Source: Bacteroidia bacterium (GTDB lineage Bacteria; Bacteroidota; Bacteroidia; Bacteroidales; CAJPTX01). Taken from it: a DNA stretch of 16,751 nucleotides. The notes under the pieces are model-generated. The model was not told where the DNA came from and made no database searches. It was given only the letters and a program-made list of their open reading frames with translations. The stretch is taken from NCBI GenBank assembly GCA_905373665.1, contig CAJPTV010000042.1, positions 1-16,751 of the forward strand. The letters are read 5' to 3'. This document shows, in pieces, positions 7,961-15,269 of the stretch. The first letter of the stretch is position 1. The number at the start of each line of letters is the position of its first letter. The translations under genes and the position numbers were made by a program.

Positions 7961-10108
7961 ATGCAACGGAATATTGTTGTTACACTGCTTGTTCTATTTT
8001 GCGCTCTTTTTGCTCCGAAAGTGTGGGGGCAGGAGGGGATCTCTCCTGTGGAAGGATATCGCAATCGAGACTCTGTGATTGCGGGGCCAGGGGATACGGT
8101 CGCAGGTAAAATTAACCGTTCGTGGCTTATTTTAGGTGCAGAGCAGGGGTCGCCTGTTGTTGCGCCTTTTACGGCTAAGGTCATCAATCTACGCTTTGCC
8201 TATTGGCACTCTTTTTCAGAATTCTTGTCTTGGAATATTCGTCGACGTACGGAACAAGAACAGAATGAGCAGTTAGAGGCAATAGCTAATGAGAATGAGC
8301 TTTCGCAGCAGTTTCTTAATGCATTGGTGATTCTATCTTCGGATCAGACCGATATGCTCCTTACAGGGTTCAAGCCCCTAGAAAGTTTACGGTTAGGAGA
8401 TTCGGTTAGGAAAGGTGACACTATTGGGACGGTCGATTATTTCTCGCCCCTAGTTCCCCAACCTGCGGTGGCATTCTCCGTTTCGGGGAAGGCGAATCGG
8501 AGTGATCCTTTTTTCTTTACTGGTATAAAGAAGCCCAAGAAACACACCTACACTTTCCTTTGCTCGCGTAAGCGTTTCACAATACCTGAGATGCACGATG
8601 AGTTGGATATCGTTTACGACCTCCTCAAGGAGGCTAATCCAACGCTCTACGATTATCGTCGTCGGGAAAGTTTTGATTCGCTTTACCAGAGTTTGCGAGC
8701 GCAAATTGTTACACCTTTGGAACATAAGGACTATGTAGCGCTTTTGAACCAGTTCGTTCGTTTTGTGCGTGACCCGAATACGCGGTTGCTGACGCGTCCA
8801 CTTCCCGACTCTCTTCGAGAGCTTTATCTTTACCCTGTACTCTTTGGTGTCTCGGGAGACTCGCTGTTGATTACACACAACTACCTAGACATCAAGCAAC
8901 TGAATGGTGAGACGCTTCTCGCCGTGGATGGTGAGCCAGCATCGTCTATCATCTCTTTCATTCACAAGCAGACGAAAGATAATGCCATTCCGTATAGTGT
9001 CGGGGGTTATAGTCCTGAGTTGCAGTTGATGACGGAGTTTACGCGAGGTGGCTATATCTATTATCGATGGTATCGGCGTAACAAGGTGACGCATGGGATT
9101 ACTCTTTCCCTGCAGAACGGAGAGACTGGGAATTACGCCCAACTTCCAGAGGAAAACGGATATTCTGAATCCCTCCCCCCCTCCTTTGCTCCTTACTTTA
9201 AGAAGCTGGACGATGATTCGATTCGTATGCGTTTGCTTAATCCGCAGGTGGCTTATTTGGGATTGCCCAATTTCGACTTTGGTTCGCTGAAGCTTGCTGA
9301 TATAGAGAATTTTTTAGACTCTCTGGCATACGCAGGGTGTGAGAACCTGATTCTCGATCTTCGTTATAATCAGAGGGGAACGATTAAGAATGTCGAGACG
9401 CTATTTTCTCATCTTATGCTTCATTCCTTTCATTCCTATTTGTGGAAAGATATTTGCTCTCATGTCTGGGATGTGAAGAAGCGTTATAAGGCGACATCAA
9501 ATCACCCTATGGAATCGCAATATCTTTATTCCTCCACAGAAGACGAGCATTTTCTACGTATTGATAACCAATCGAATAAGCCAGTTAGACCAGCCTTCAT
9601 CCCGTACCGAGGCAACGTGTATCTCTTAACCAATGAATTTACCCAAGGGCTCGGCTCTCTTTTTGCGGCATTAGTGCATCGAGAGAAGCGTGGATATATC
9701 ATCGGTCGTGAGACCAATTCGCCCTATCATGCCCTCTCTATTGATCCTGTGTTGAGTTATACACTCCCGCACTCACATTTTGAATTGAATATACCTGTGA
9801 TAAAGGTATATTTCGATACGGCGCAGAATGCCAAGATCCCGTATGGGCGTGGGGTGATCCCTGATATACGGATAGATTATTCGTTGCGGGAATTTACAGG
9901 AGAGGCGACGGATTCTATTCTTGCTTACACGGAAGCTTTGATAGCAAGAGGCGGTTTGCACCCTCCTGTCTCTGAGGTTAATTATCTATTATACATCGGG
10001 GTTATTGTTTGGATAGCTCTCGTGTTTGTTATCTTGGTATTGGTTGCACGCGCTTCGCGTCGTCTTCGTGCTATCCGCGCTGCGTGGTTTGCTCAGCATC
10101 GGAAGTAA
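7961..10108 (+). CDS. Membrane-anchored protein with degenerate M23-like and S41-like peptidase domains
   Basis: Exported protein of 715 residues with unknown role. The signal peptide spans about residues 1-23. Residues 45-188 resemble a LytM/M23 fold: GSPVVAP (63-69), then RLGDSVRKGDTIGTV (144-158), then AVAFSV (169-174) and a DP motif (182-183). The zinc ligands are absent: the usual HLHF is AVAF, and no His or Asp precedes GSPVVAP. Residues from about 200 match S41 peptidases of Bacteroidota: a helical segment ending in VRDPNTR, a PDZ-like stretch, NLILDLRYNQRG, VYLLTNEFTQGLGS, and RGVIPDI near residue 635. The usual nucleophilic Ser is Gly563, and the His of the GDGHT-type motif is Asn273. 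A C-terminal membrane helix (about 677-697) is followed by a basic tail. It is probably a binding or scaffold protein in the envelope. I chose the ATG at 7961; a GTG at 7946 is in frame. No other peptidoglycan gene is nearby. Confidence 0.8.
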   Translation: MQRNIVVTLLVLFCALFAPKVWGQEGISPVEGYRNRDSVIAGPGDTVAGKINRSWLILGAEQGSPVVAPFTAKVINLRFAYWHSFSEFLSWNIRRRTEQEQNEQLEAIANENELSQQFLNALVILSSDQTDMLLTGFKPLESLRLGDSVRKGDTIGTVDYFSPLVPQPAVAFSVSGKANRSDPFFFTGIKKPKKHTYTFLCSRKRFTIPEMHDELDIVYDLLKEANPTLYDYRRRESFDSLYQSLRAQIVTPLEHKDYVALLNQFVRFVRDPNTRLLTRPLPDSLRELYLYPVLFGVSGDSLLITHNYLDIKQLNGETLLAVDGEPASSIISFIHKQTKDNAIPYSVGGYSPELQLMTEFTRGGYIYYRWYRRNKVTHGITLSLQNGETGNYAQLPEENGYSESLPPSFAPYFKKLDDDSIRMRLLNPQVAYLGLPNFDFGSLKLADIENFLDSLAYAGCENLILDLRYNQRGTIKNVETLFSHLMLHSFHSYLWKDICSHVWDVKKRYKATSNHPMESQYLYSSTEDEHFLRIDNQSNKPVRPAFIPYRGNVYLLTNEFTQGLGSLFAALVHREKRGYIIGRETNSPYHALSIDPVLSYTLPHSHFELNIPVIKVYFDTAQNAKIPYGRGVIPDIRIDYSLREFTGEATDSILAYTEALIARGGLHPPVSEVNYLLYIGVIVWIALVFVILVLVARASRRLRAIRAAWFAQHRK

Positions 10109-10209
10109 GAGTGTGATAGAGGACATTCTACTTATACAACAGCGAGAGTCTCAGGAGCTTTCTTTTAGAAGCACGCATCGCGTCGATGTTCAGGCTTCGA
10201 TCAGGAAAC

Positions 10210-10238
10210 TTTCTATCTTGTTAAAGTTACTATCTTTG
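10210..10238 (+). promoter_or_regulatory. Bacteroidota-type promoter of the thiE operon
   Basis: TATCTTTG at 10231-10238 matches the -7 consensus TAnnTTTG perfectly. An imperfect -33 element (TTT at 10210-10212, within CTTTC) lies 18 bases upstream, about the usual spacing. Transcription would begin near 10245, leaving a leader of about 20 bases. Confidence 0.65.
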
Positions 10239-10250
10239 TCACGCACAAAA

Positions 10251-10258
10251 AGGAGAGG
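10251..10258 (+). promoter_or_regulatory. Shine-Dalgarno sequence of thiE
   Basis: AGGAGAGG ends 7 bases before the ATG at 10266. Together with the promoter just upstream, it fixes the thiE start there, although the reading frame stays open further to the left. Confidence 0.75.
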
Positions 10259-10265
10259 TATAAAG

Positions 10266-10946
10266 ATGTTGCGTAAAGAGTTGGCTTTGAAGACTGGACA
10301 TTTAATGTTCATTACGCAGCAAAATGAGCATAACACCCTCCAAGAACAGCTAGAAGGATATGTAAAGGGCGGAGGTCGTCTTTTACAGCTTCGCCTTAAG
10401 GGACTCCCGAAAGAGGAGTTGACACGGATAGCCGAGCATGTCGTGGAAGTAATGCAGACGCTTGGCGGTAGTGTGATAATCAATGATTATTGGGATGTTG
10501 CGCAGCGTACCAGAGCGTGGGGCGTGCACATAGGGCAAGAGGATGGAGATCCCTTTGAAGTAAGGAAAGCTGTCGGTGAAGAAATGGCTATCGGTGTGAC
10601 GGTGAACACGCTCGAGCAGTTGATTGCCCTTAAAGATGCACCGATAGATTATGTCGGTCTCGGTCCTTTGCGCTTTACGCGAACGAAAGAGAAAATAGCT
10701 CCTCTGCTCGGTATGGAGGGGGTACGAAAGGTGGTAGAGGGGGCGCGTGAAGCTGGAGTTTCCCATCCTATCTTCGTTATAGGAGGAGTGGAAAACTTGG
10801 ATGTATACCCCTTGCTAGAGCTGGGAGTGCACGGTGTGGCAGTATCGGGTAGCATCGCCTCGGCTAGCAACGCTAGCTTTGCCACAGAGAAGTTTATGGA
10901 TTCTGTTCTACGATTTTTACGTAAACCCAATGCTACGACTAGGTAA
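10266..10946 (+). CDS. thiE: Thiamine-phosphate synthase
   Basis: Couples hydroxymethylpyrimidine diphosphate with thiazole phosphate to give thiamine phosphate, in the cytoplasm. The TIM-barrel motifs are all visible: LLQLRLKG for the diphosphate, VIINDYWDVA, GVHIGQEDG, GVTVNTLEQ, DYVGLGPLRFTRTKEK, and FVIGGVENL followed by GVAVSGSIA at the phosphate-binding end. The Tyr in INDY is also found in E. coli ThiE. At 226 residues it has the normal length. The frame is open from 10026, but promoter, ribosome binding site and homology all point to the ATG at 10266. Its end overlaps thiG by 17 bases, so translation of the two is probably coupled. Confidence 0.94.
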   Translation: MLRKELALKTGHLMFITQQNEHNTLQEQLEGYVKGGGRLLQLRLKGLPKEELTRIAEHVVEVMQTLGGSVIINDYWDVAQRTRAWGVHIGQEDGDPFEVRKAVGEEMAIGVTVNTLEQLIALKDAPIDYVGLGPLRFTRTKEKIAPLLGMEGVRKVVEGAREAGVSHPIFVIGGVENLDVYPLLELGVHGVAVSGSIASASNASFATEKFMDSVLRFLRKPNATTR

Positions 10947-11709
10947 ATATGAGTTCTCCTCGCACCTACTTTTAGGCACGGGGAAGTTTTCGTCTAATGC
11001 GGTGATGGCTGCCGCAATTACAGCCTCGGGGAGCAATTTGGTAACCGTGGCGCTTAAGCGTGTTGACGTTCACGATGCGGAAGATGATCTCCTTACTTCG
11101 CTCCGCGGAACGGGCGTACACCTCCTTCCGAATACGTCGGGGGTGCGCAATGCTGAGGAAGCTATTTTCGCTGCAGAAATGGCTCGTGAGGCGCTTGGGA
11201 CAGACCTCATCAAATTGGAAATCCACCCAGACCCGCGCTACCTATTGCCCGATGGAGAGGAGACCCTGAAAGCGAGTGCGCATTTAGCAAAGGAGGGGTT
11301 TACCGTCTTGCCTTACATCAGTGCAGACCCTGTCCTTTGTAAGAAATTGGAGGATGTCGGTGTGGCGGCTGTAATGCCCTTGGGTGCTCCCATCGGGAGT
11401 AACCGTGGGTTGTTGACACGTGACTTTTTACGCATTATCATAGAACAGGCAACGATTCCCGTGATTGTAGATGCAGGGATCGGAGCGCCATCGCACGCTT
11501 GTGAGGCTATGGAGATGGGTGCTTCGGCTGTTTTAGTCAATACGGCTGTGGCTGTAGCTAATGACCCCGTGGCGATGGCGAGTGCCTTCAAGGCTGCTGT
11601 TATTTGTGGTGCGGAGGCGCGTTTAGCAGGGATTGCTGCGCCAGCTGGGGCGCTCGAAGCGTCTGCTTCGAGTCCTCTTACAAGCTTCTTGTCAGAACTG
11701 AATTGTTAG
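10930..11709 (+). CDS. thiG: Thiazole synthase
   Basis: Forms the thiazole phosphate of thiamine from deoxyxylulose phosphate, dehydroglycine and ThiS thiocarboxylate. The 259 residues contain LLLGTGK near the N-terminus, VALKRVD, LLPNTSG, the KLEIHPDPRYLLPD block whose Lys should form the Schiff base with the sugar, VLPYISADPV, VMPLGAPIGS and VIVDAGIGAPSHA with its phosphate-binding end. The start at 10930 lies inside the end of thiE; the frame is open further left, but that would add residues unlike any ThiG. The partner genes thiS, thiH or thiO, and thiC are not in the window. The segment coding for the last 20 residues contains a perfect 8-base inverted repeat. Confidence 0.95.
   Translation: MLRLGKYEFSSHLLLGTGKFSSNAVMAAAITASGSNLVTVALKRVDVHDAEDDLLTSLRGTGVHLLPNTSGVRNAEEAIFAAEMAREALGTDLIKLEIHPDPRYLLPDGEETLKASAHLAKEGFTVLPYISADPVLCKKLEDVGVAAVMPLGAPIGSNRGLLTRDFLRIIIEQATIPVIVDAGIGAPSHACEAMEMGASAVLVNTAVAVANDPVAMASAFKAAVICGAEARLAGIAAPAGALEASASSPLTSFLSELNC
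11653..11672 (+). other. Perfect 8-base stem-loop in the end of thiG
   Basis: CTCGAAGC at 11653-11660 and GCTTCGAG at 11665-11672 pair fully around a four-base loop. It lies within the thiG coding region, about 40 bases before the stop, and has no T-run after it, so it is not a terminator by itself. It could slow RNA decay or ribosomes at the thiG end. Confidence 0.5.
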
Positions 11710-11716
11710 GGTTTCG

Positions 11717-11739
11717 CCTCCTTACCCATTTCAAGGAGG
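11717..11739 (+). promoter_or_regulatory. Hairpin after thiG that hides a Shine-Dalgarno-like sequence
   Basis: CCTCCTT at 11717-11723 pairs perfectly with AAGGAGG at 11733-11739 around a 9-base loop. ATTTTCTCT follows, a poor T-run, so it might be a weak terminator or attenuator between thiG and the downstream genes. The right arm is a consensus Shine-Dalgarno sequence, but the next start codon is 32 bases further on, which is too far for direct use. Confidence 0.5.
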
Positions 11740-11771
11740 ATTTTCTCTACCATATAACAAGACCTCGGAAT

Positions 11772-11978
11772 ATGTTAGTCGTCTTGCTCTTAACAATCCT
11801 TTTTCTCGGGATTTGCTTCTTAGCCCTCGGGGTAAAGATCTTCTTTCACAAGAGTCATCAATTCCCTGAGACCTCCGCTGGGCACTCGCCTTCCCTTCGT
11901 AAATATGGTATCACTTGTCCACACGCCGAGGCTAATAAAAGCTGTGGGGAAACGCAAGAAGGTTGTGGCGGTTGTTAA
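11772..11978 (+). CDS. Small single-span membrane protein with Cys-rich tail
   Basis: A 68-residue protein with one membrane helix (about residues 2-24) and a short tail. The tail has HQFPETSAGHSPSLRKYGITC, which reminds me of a family of small Bacteroidota membrane proteins of unknown role with a FP-x-T-x2-G and a GI-x-C motif; I base this on memory of the pattern, not on a search. Cysteines are at 15, 49, 58, 65 and 68, the last in GCGGC at the very end, so metal binding is conceivable. The likely start is the ATG at 11772, 62 bases after thiG and behind a hairpin. The next gene begins 6 bases after the stop. The coding potential is supported by the hydrophobic helix and its fit in the operon. 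Confidence 0.65.
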   Translation: MLVVLLLTILFLGICFLALGVKIFFHKSHQFPETSAGHSPSLRKYGITCPHAEANKSCGETQEGCGGC

Positions 11979-11984
11979 ACCATT

Positions 11985-12746
11985 ATGGGTATGGAGAAAA
12001 AGGGGAGTAGGTGCTCAAAGGCTGAGAACTGTGAGCGAGCGTTACCCGTCTTAGACGCAGTAGATGTGGTCAATACCCTAAGACAGGAAGCCTCAGAACG
12101 CTTACAAGACTTCAATGCACGCCTCATACCAACGATTGAGCGGGACAGAATCTTGGGCGTAACGATCCCTACCATTCGCCGTTGGGCAAAGTTCTTTCTA
12201 AAGGAAACTGACGTACGTCCTTACCTTGACCAGTTGCCCCATTTCTACTGGGAGGAGCAGGTGCTTCACGGCGAGCTCCTGAACACTTACAAAACGTACG
12301 AGGAGCTACTCCCACACCTAGAATGTTTTCTACCCTACATCACCGATTGGGCTACTTGTGATACCCTAGCCCCGAAGGCGCTTGCTAAACAGCAAGAGAA
12401 GCTTCTCACACAGTGTCAGGGTTGGTTGGGGAGTGCACATGAGTATACCGTACGCTTCGCCATTGTGTCGTGTATGACGTATTTTCTCAAAAAGGACTTT
12501 CGCCCCGAGGTGTTAGATTGGATAGCTGCGATTCAACGTCCAGAATACTACGTACAGATGGCGCAAGGGTGGTTCTTTGCAGAGGGGGTGCTTCATCACC
12601 CTACAGAGGTAATGCCTTATCTTTCAACGGAAAGACTTTTACCCGAGGTGCTTAATAAGGCGCTGCAAAAGGCGTGTGAGAGCCGTCGCTGTTCGGAAGA
12701 GGACAAGGCGCGCTTTCGCACAATGAAGGTCAAGGTTGAGAAGTAA
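11985..12746 (+). CDS. AlkD-like DNA alkylation repair glycosylase
   Basis: Predicted HEAT-repeat DNA glycosylase that removes alkylated bases such as N3- and N7-alkyl purines without base flipping. The 253 residues are mostly helical, in repeats. Trp122 and Asp126 in DWATCD have the spacing of the active-site Trp109 and Asp113 of Bacillus cereus AlkD, and the YYVQMAQGW segment with Trp196 fits the third aromatic of the site. LGVTIPTIRRWAK near residues 57-69 is the usual early motif. The first 25 residues, rich in charge and with two Cys, do not match the family and may mean the true start is later; the ATG at 11985 or 11991 are the candidates, neither with a clear ribosome binding site. It is the gene before gldF, 10 bases apart. 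Confidence 0.82.
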   Translation: MGMEKKGSRCSKAENCERALPVLDAVDVVNTLRQEASERLQDFNARLIPTIERDRILGVTIPTIRRWAKFFLKETDVRPYLDQLPHFYWEEQVLHGELLNTYKTYEELLPHLECFLPYITDWATCDTLAPKALAKQQEKLLTQCQGWLGSAHEYTVRFAIVSCMTYFLKKDFRPEVLDWIAAIQRPEYYVQMAQGWFFAEGVLHHPTEVMPYLSTERLLPEVLNKALQKACESRRCSEEDKARFRTMKVKVEK

Positions 12747-12756
12747 CACCGTGTGC

Positions 12757-13482
12757 ATGTTTGCCATTTTCCGAAAGGAGTTAACGCTTTATTTCTCTAC
12801 GCTTACGGGCTATATCAGTGGGGGACTCTTCTTTCTCTTAAGTGCTTTAGCATTGTGGTTGCTCCCCGGGTGGGGCAATATCTTTGAGACCAATACCGCC
12901 TCCCTTGCGCCCCTTTTTTCCCTCGCCCCTTGGCTTTTCTTAGTGCTCGTACCAGCGGTTACGATGCGCATGTTTGCCGAAGAACGCCGTGAGGGGACGT
13001 TGGAACTCCTGCTCTCCCGTCCTGTCTCCCTTTGGAGTGTGGTTTTAGGAAAGTACCTCGCGAGTGTGACCCTTGTCTTGCTGATTTTGTTACCCACACT
13101 CCTTTTCCCGCTCTTTTTGCACCGTTACGTAGCCTCTGCCTCGAGTATAGACTTTGGGGCGATGTGGGGCTCTTATTTTGGTTTGCTACTTCTTGGGGGC
13201 GTATATGCTGCTGTAGGGCTGTTGGCTTCCACATTTACTTCCAATGCGGTCGTCTCTTTTTTGCTTGCCGTCGTGGGGTGTGTTTTGCTCTATGTGGGCT
13301 TGGGCGAGCTCGGGCGTCTCTTTGCAGGCGCTACCCAATATGCCCTTACGAGTCTGGGCATCGAAGAGCATTACCGTTCAATTCGCCGTGGCGTCGTAGA
13401 CTCGCGCGATCTTCTTTACTTCCTTTCCGTGATCTTTGTGTGTCTTTATGCCGCGGTAAGGGTCTTAAGGCGTAGAGGATGA
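12757..13482 (+). CDS. gldF: Gliding-type ABC transporter permease GldF
   Basis: Membrane subunit of the GldA-GldF-GldG type ABC transporter. In Flavobacterium it is needed for gliding, but GldF/GldG also occur in non-gliding Bacteroidota, so motility should not be inferred. The 241 residues have about six membrane helices, a start of the usual form MFAIFRKELTLYFSTLTGYI, and the typical loop MRMFAEERREGTLELLLSRP after helix 2, as in ABC-2 type permeases. I chose the ATG at 12757; a GTG at 12751 and a TTG at 12736 that overlaps the previous gene are also in frame. The stop overlaps the gldG start by four bases (ATGA), which indicates coupled translation. The ATPase gene gldA is not in the window. 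Confidence 0.9.
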   Translation: MFAIFRKELTLYFSTLTGYISGGLFFLLSALALWLLPGWGNIFETNTASLAPLFSLAPWLFLVLVPAVTMRMFAEERREGTLELLLSRPVSLWSVVLGKYLASVTLVLLILLPTLLFPLFLHRYVASASSIDFGAMWGSYFGLLLLGGVYAAVGLLASTFTSNAVVSFLLAVVGCVLLYVGLGELGRLFAGATQYALTSLGIEEHYRSIRRGVVDSRDLLYFLSVIFVCLYAAVRVLRRRG

Positions 13483-15209
13483 GAAAAAAGCTCCAATCGC
13501 GTTTTAAGCCGCTATATTCTTTGAAGAATGGAGCGCGTGGACTGTTTATCCTCCTAGCAGTTTTATTGCTTAATTATATAGGCAATACGCTTTATTTTCG
13601 GTGGGATTTAACTGCCGATCGACGCTACACACTCAGCCCCGTAACCGAAGAGCTGCTCCGACAGATTGATGGGACGGTCTATATCCGTTCCTTTTTAGGC
13701 GGAGAGCTTCCTCTAGATTTCCTCCGTTTGCGAAACGGACTTACTGAAACCTTGGAGGAATATACCGTACGGAGCGGACGACGCCTAGCCTTCCTGCACG
13801 AAGATCCTAGCGCAATATCCACCAAAGAAGAGGAAATACAGGCCTATCAGCGTGAACTCATCGGGCAAGGCATTGAGGCTCTGAGTGTGCACGAGCGGAC
13901 GGCGGCAGGGGCACAGAGCGAGCGTGTCGTTTTCCCTGGACTTTGCATCTCCTACGCAGGGCGTACGGTGTATGTCAACCTCTTGCGTCGCGACGTGGCG
14001 CTCTCTAACGAACAGAATGTTTCGCTCGCCTTGCAACGCCTCGAATATTCGCTTACCGAAGCCCTCTATCGTCTCCTTGAGCATGAGAAACCCCTCATTG
14101 GTTTTACCACCTCGCATGGCGAATTGCCGCCGAAACGTACGGCGGACTGGGAGCGGGAGCTACGGCATCATTTCCGTATTCGTAGGTTTGACTCCTTGTC
14201 GCGCGTCGGGATGTTAGATTCTTGTCGCTTTGTCGTGGTGGCACGTCCTACAGCGCCGTTTACGGAGTTAGAAAAGTTAGTATTAGATCAGTACCTAATG
14301 CAGGGCGGAGGCTTGCTTTTCTTTGTCAATCCCGTGCAAACGAGTGTGGATAGTCTCCAGCAGTTCGGTCGCACCTTCGCCTTTCCCGAAGATTTGAATT
14401 TAACGGATTTGTTCTTCCGTTACGGGGTACGCCTTTCCACCAATCTCTTGCAGGATGCGCAGTGTGCTCCCGTGCCAGTAAACCTTGCTGCTGAGGGAGA
14501 AGGGGCTCGCTTTACCCCCCTGCCGTGGGTCTATTATCCGCTTTTAACGCCCCAGCCCTATACGTTGCTCTCTAAGAACGTGCCGCTCGTCTATTCGCGT
14601 TTCCCTGTCGCACTGGAGCTTACGCAGGCAAAGGATAGTCTGCTGAAGCTTCCCTTCCTGACCTCCTCCCCTTATGCGCGCCTTGTAGGGACGCCGAAGA
14701 TTATCGAGCTTGCCGAAATAAAGGAAGATCCGCAGGCGCGCCCCATGCCACTCTCTGACGTGCCCGTGGGGGTGCTCGTTGAGGGAAAATTCTCTTCAGC
14801 TTTTGCACATCGTCCGTTGCGAAGTATTGCACCGGGGCAACAGTTTAATTTTTTATCCAAAGGGGGCTATGCGCGAATGGTCGTCTTTGGTGATGGGGAG
14901 CTTTGCGCTAATGACCTCTCCTACAAACGGGGACAGGAGCGTATCCTCCCACTGGGCTTTGACAAATACACGCAGCAGACCTTTGGGAATAAGGAGTTGT
15001 TGGGGAATATCACCCTCTACCTCGGTGGGCACGATGCCCTGCTCCTGCTCCGAGGGCGAGAGTTCCTCTCACAGCTTCTTGATGCACGCCGCCTTGCTAA
15101 AGACCGAACCTTTTTGCTCGTAACGAACACGACCTTGCCACTACTCTTGCTCTTACTTTTGGGATTGTTGTGGTGGGGGCTTCGTTGGCGAAAATACCAT
15201 GGACGTTAA
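13479..15209 (+). CDS. gldG: Gliding-type ABC transporter auxiliary protein GldG
   Basis: Large periplasmic partner of GldF. An N-terminal membrane helix at about residues 21-39 is followed by RWDLTADRRYTLSP, a block typical of GldG, then a long periplasmic region of about 500 residues, and a C-terminal helix at about 551-570 with a short basic tail. The region around IGFTTSHGELPP and LLFFVNP corresponds to the domain shared with other auxiliary components of ABC transporters that handle envelope polymers or proteins. At 576 residues the length is normal. The start overlaps the end of gldF by four bases. The rho promoter lies just after its stop and no intrinsic terminator is seen, so some transcripts may read on into rho. 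Confidence 0.92.
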   Translation: MRKKLQSRFKPLYSLKNGARGLFILLAVLLLNYIGNTLYFRWDLTADRRYTLSPVTEELLRQIDGTVYIRSFLGGELPLDFLRLRNGLTETLEEYTVRSGRRLAFLHEDPSAISTKEEEIQAYQRELIGQGIEALSVHERTAAGAQSERVVFPGLCISYAGRTVYVNLLRRDVALSNEQNVSLALQRLEYSLTEALYRLLEHEKPLIGFTTSHGELPPKRTADWERELRHHFRIRRFDSLSRVGMLDSCRFVVVARPTAPFTELEKLVLDQYLMQGGGLLFFVNPVQTSVDSLQQFGRTFAFPEDLNLTDLFFRYGVRLSTNLLQDAQCAPVPVNLAAEGEGARFTPLPWVYYPLLTPQPYTLLSKNVPLVYSRFPVALELTQAKDSLLKLPFLTSSPYARLVGTPKIIELAEIKEDPQARPMPLSDVPVGVLVEGKFSSAFAHRPLRSIAPGQQFNFLSKGGYARMVVFGDGELCANDLSYKRGQERILPLGFDKYTQQTFGNKELLGNITLYLGGHDALLLLRGREFLSQLLDARRLAKDRTFLLVTNTTLPLLLLLLLGLLWWGLRWRKYHGR

Positions 15210-15224
15210 ATATCAGCGCTGTAG

Positions 15225-15269
15225 GCGCACTTGCGTAGCATGAAAAGTTTCTATCTTTGTGCGCACTTG
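15225..15269. repeat. 9-base direct repeat flanking the rho -7 element
   Basis: GCGCACTTG occurs at 15225-15233 and again at 15261-15269, with starts 36 bases apart. The first copy carries the TTG of the -33 promoter element; the second sits at the expected transcription start, within the palindrome GTGCGCAC (15259-15266). Such placement would suit a regulator site, but the repeat is short. Confidence 0.35.
15231..15259 (+). promoter_or_regulatory. Bacteroidota-type promoter of rho
   Basis: TTG at 15231-15233 and a perfect -7 element TATCTTTG at 15252-15259 are 18 bases apart, as in the -33/-7 consensus of Bacteroidota. Transcription would begin near 15266, about 140 bases before the rho start codon. 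Confidence 0.7.

Larger units (their letters stand above)
10109..10265 (+). other. Gap upstream of thiE without a visible TPP riboswitch
   Basis: This 157-base region holds the thiE promoter and ribosome binding site. I looked for the conserved TPP riboswitch blocks (CTGAGA and the ACCTGATCTGG-like thi-box) and found neither. There is no clear intrinsic terminator after the preceding gene, although GCTTTCT and AGAAGC near 10158-10172 could pair weakly. Confidence 0.6.

Noticed and set aside
10026..10265. An 80-residue N-terminal extension of ThiE
   Set aside because: It overlaps the end of the upstream gene, lies before the thiE promoter and ribosome binding site, and does not resemble ThiE. 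The start at 10266 gives the usual length.
10109..10265. TPP riboswitch upstream of thiE
   Set aside because: Neither the CTGAGA block nor the thi-box core is present. Short pairings in the region do not form the known architecture.
10440..10520. INDY in place of INDR in ThiE as a sign of altered activity
   Set aside because: E. coli ThiE also has Tyr at this place, so the change is normal for the family.
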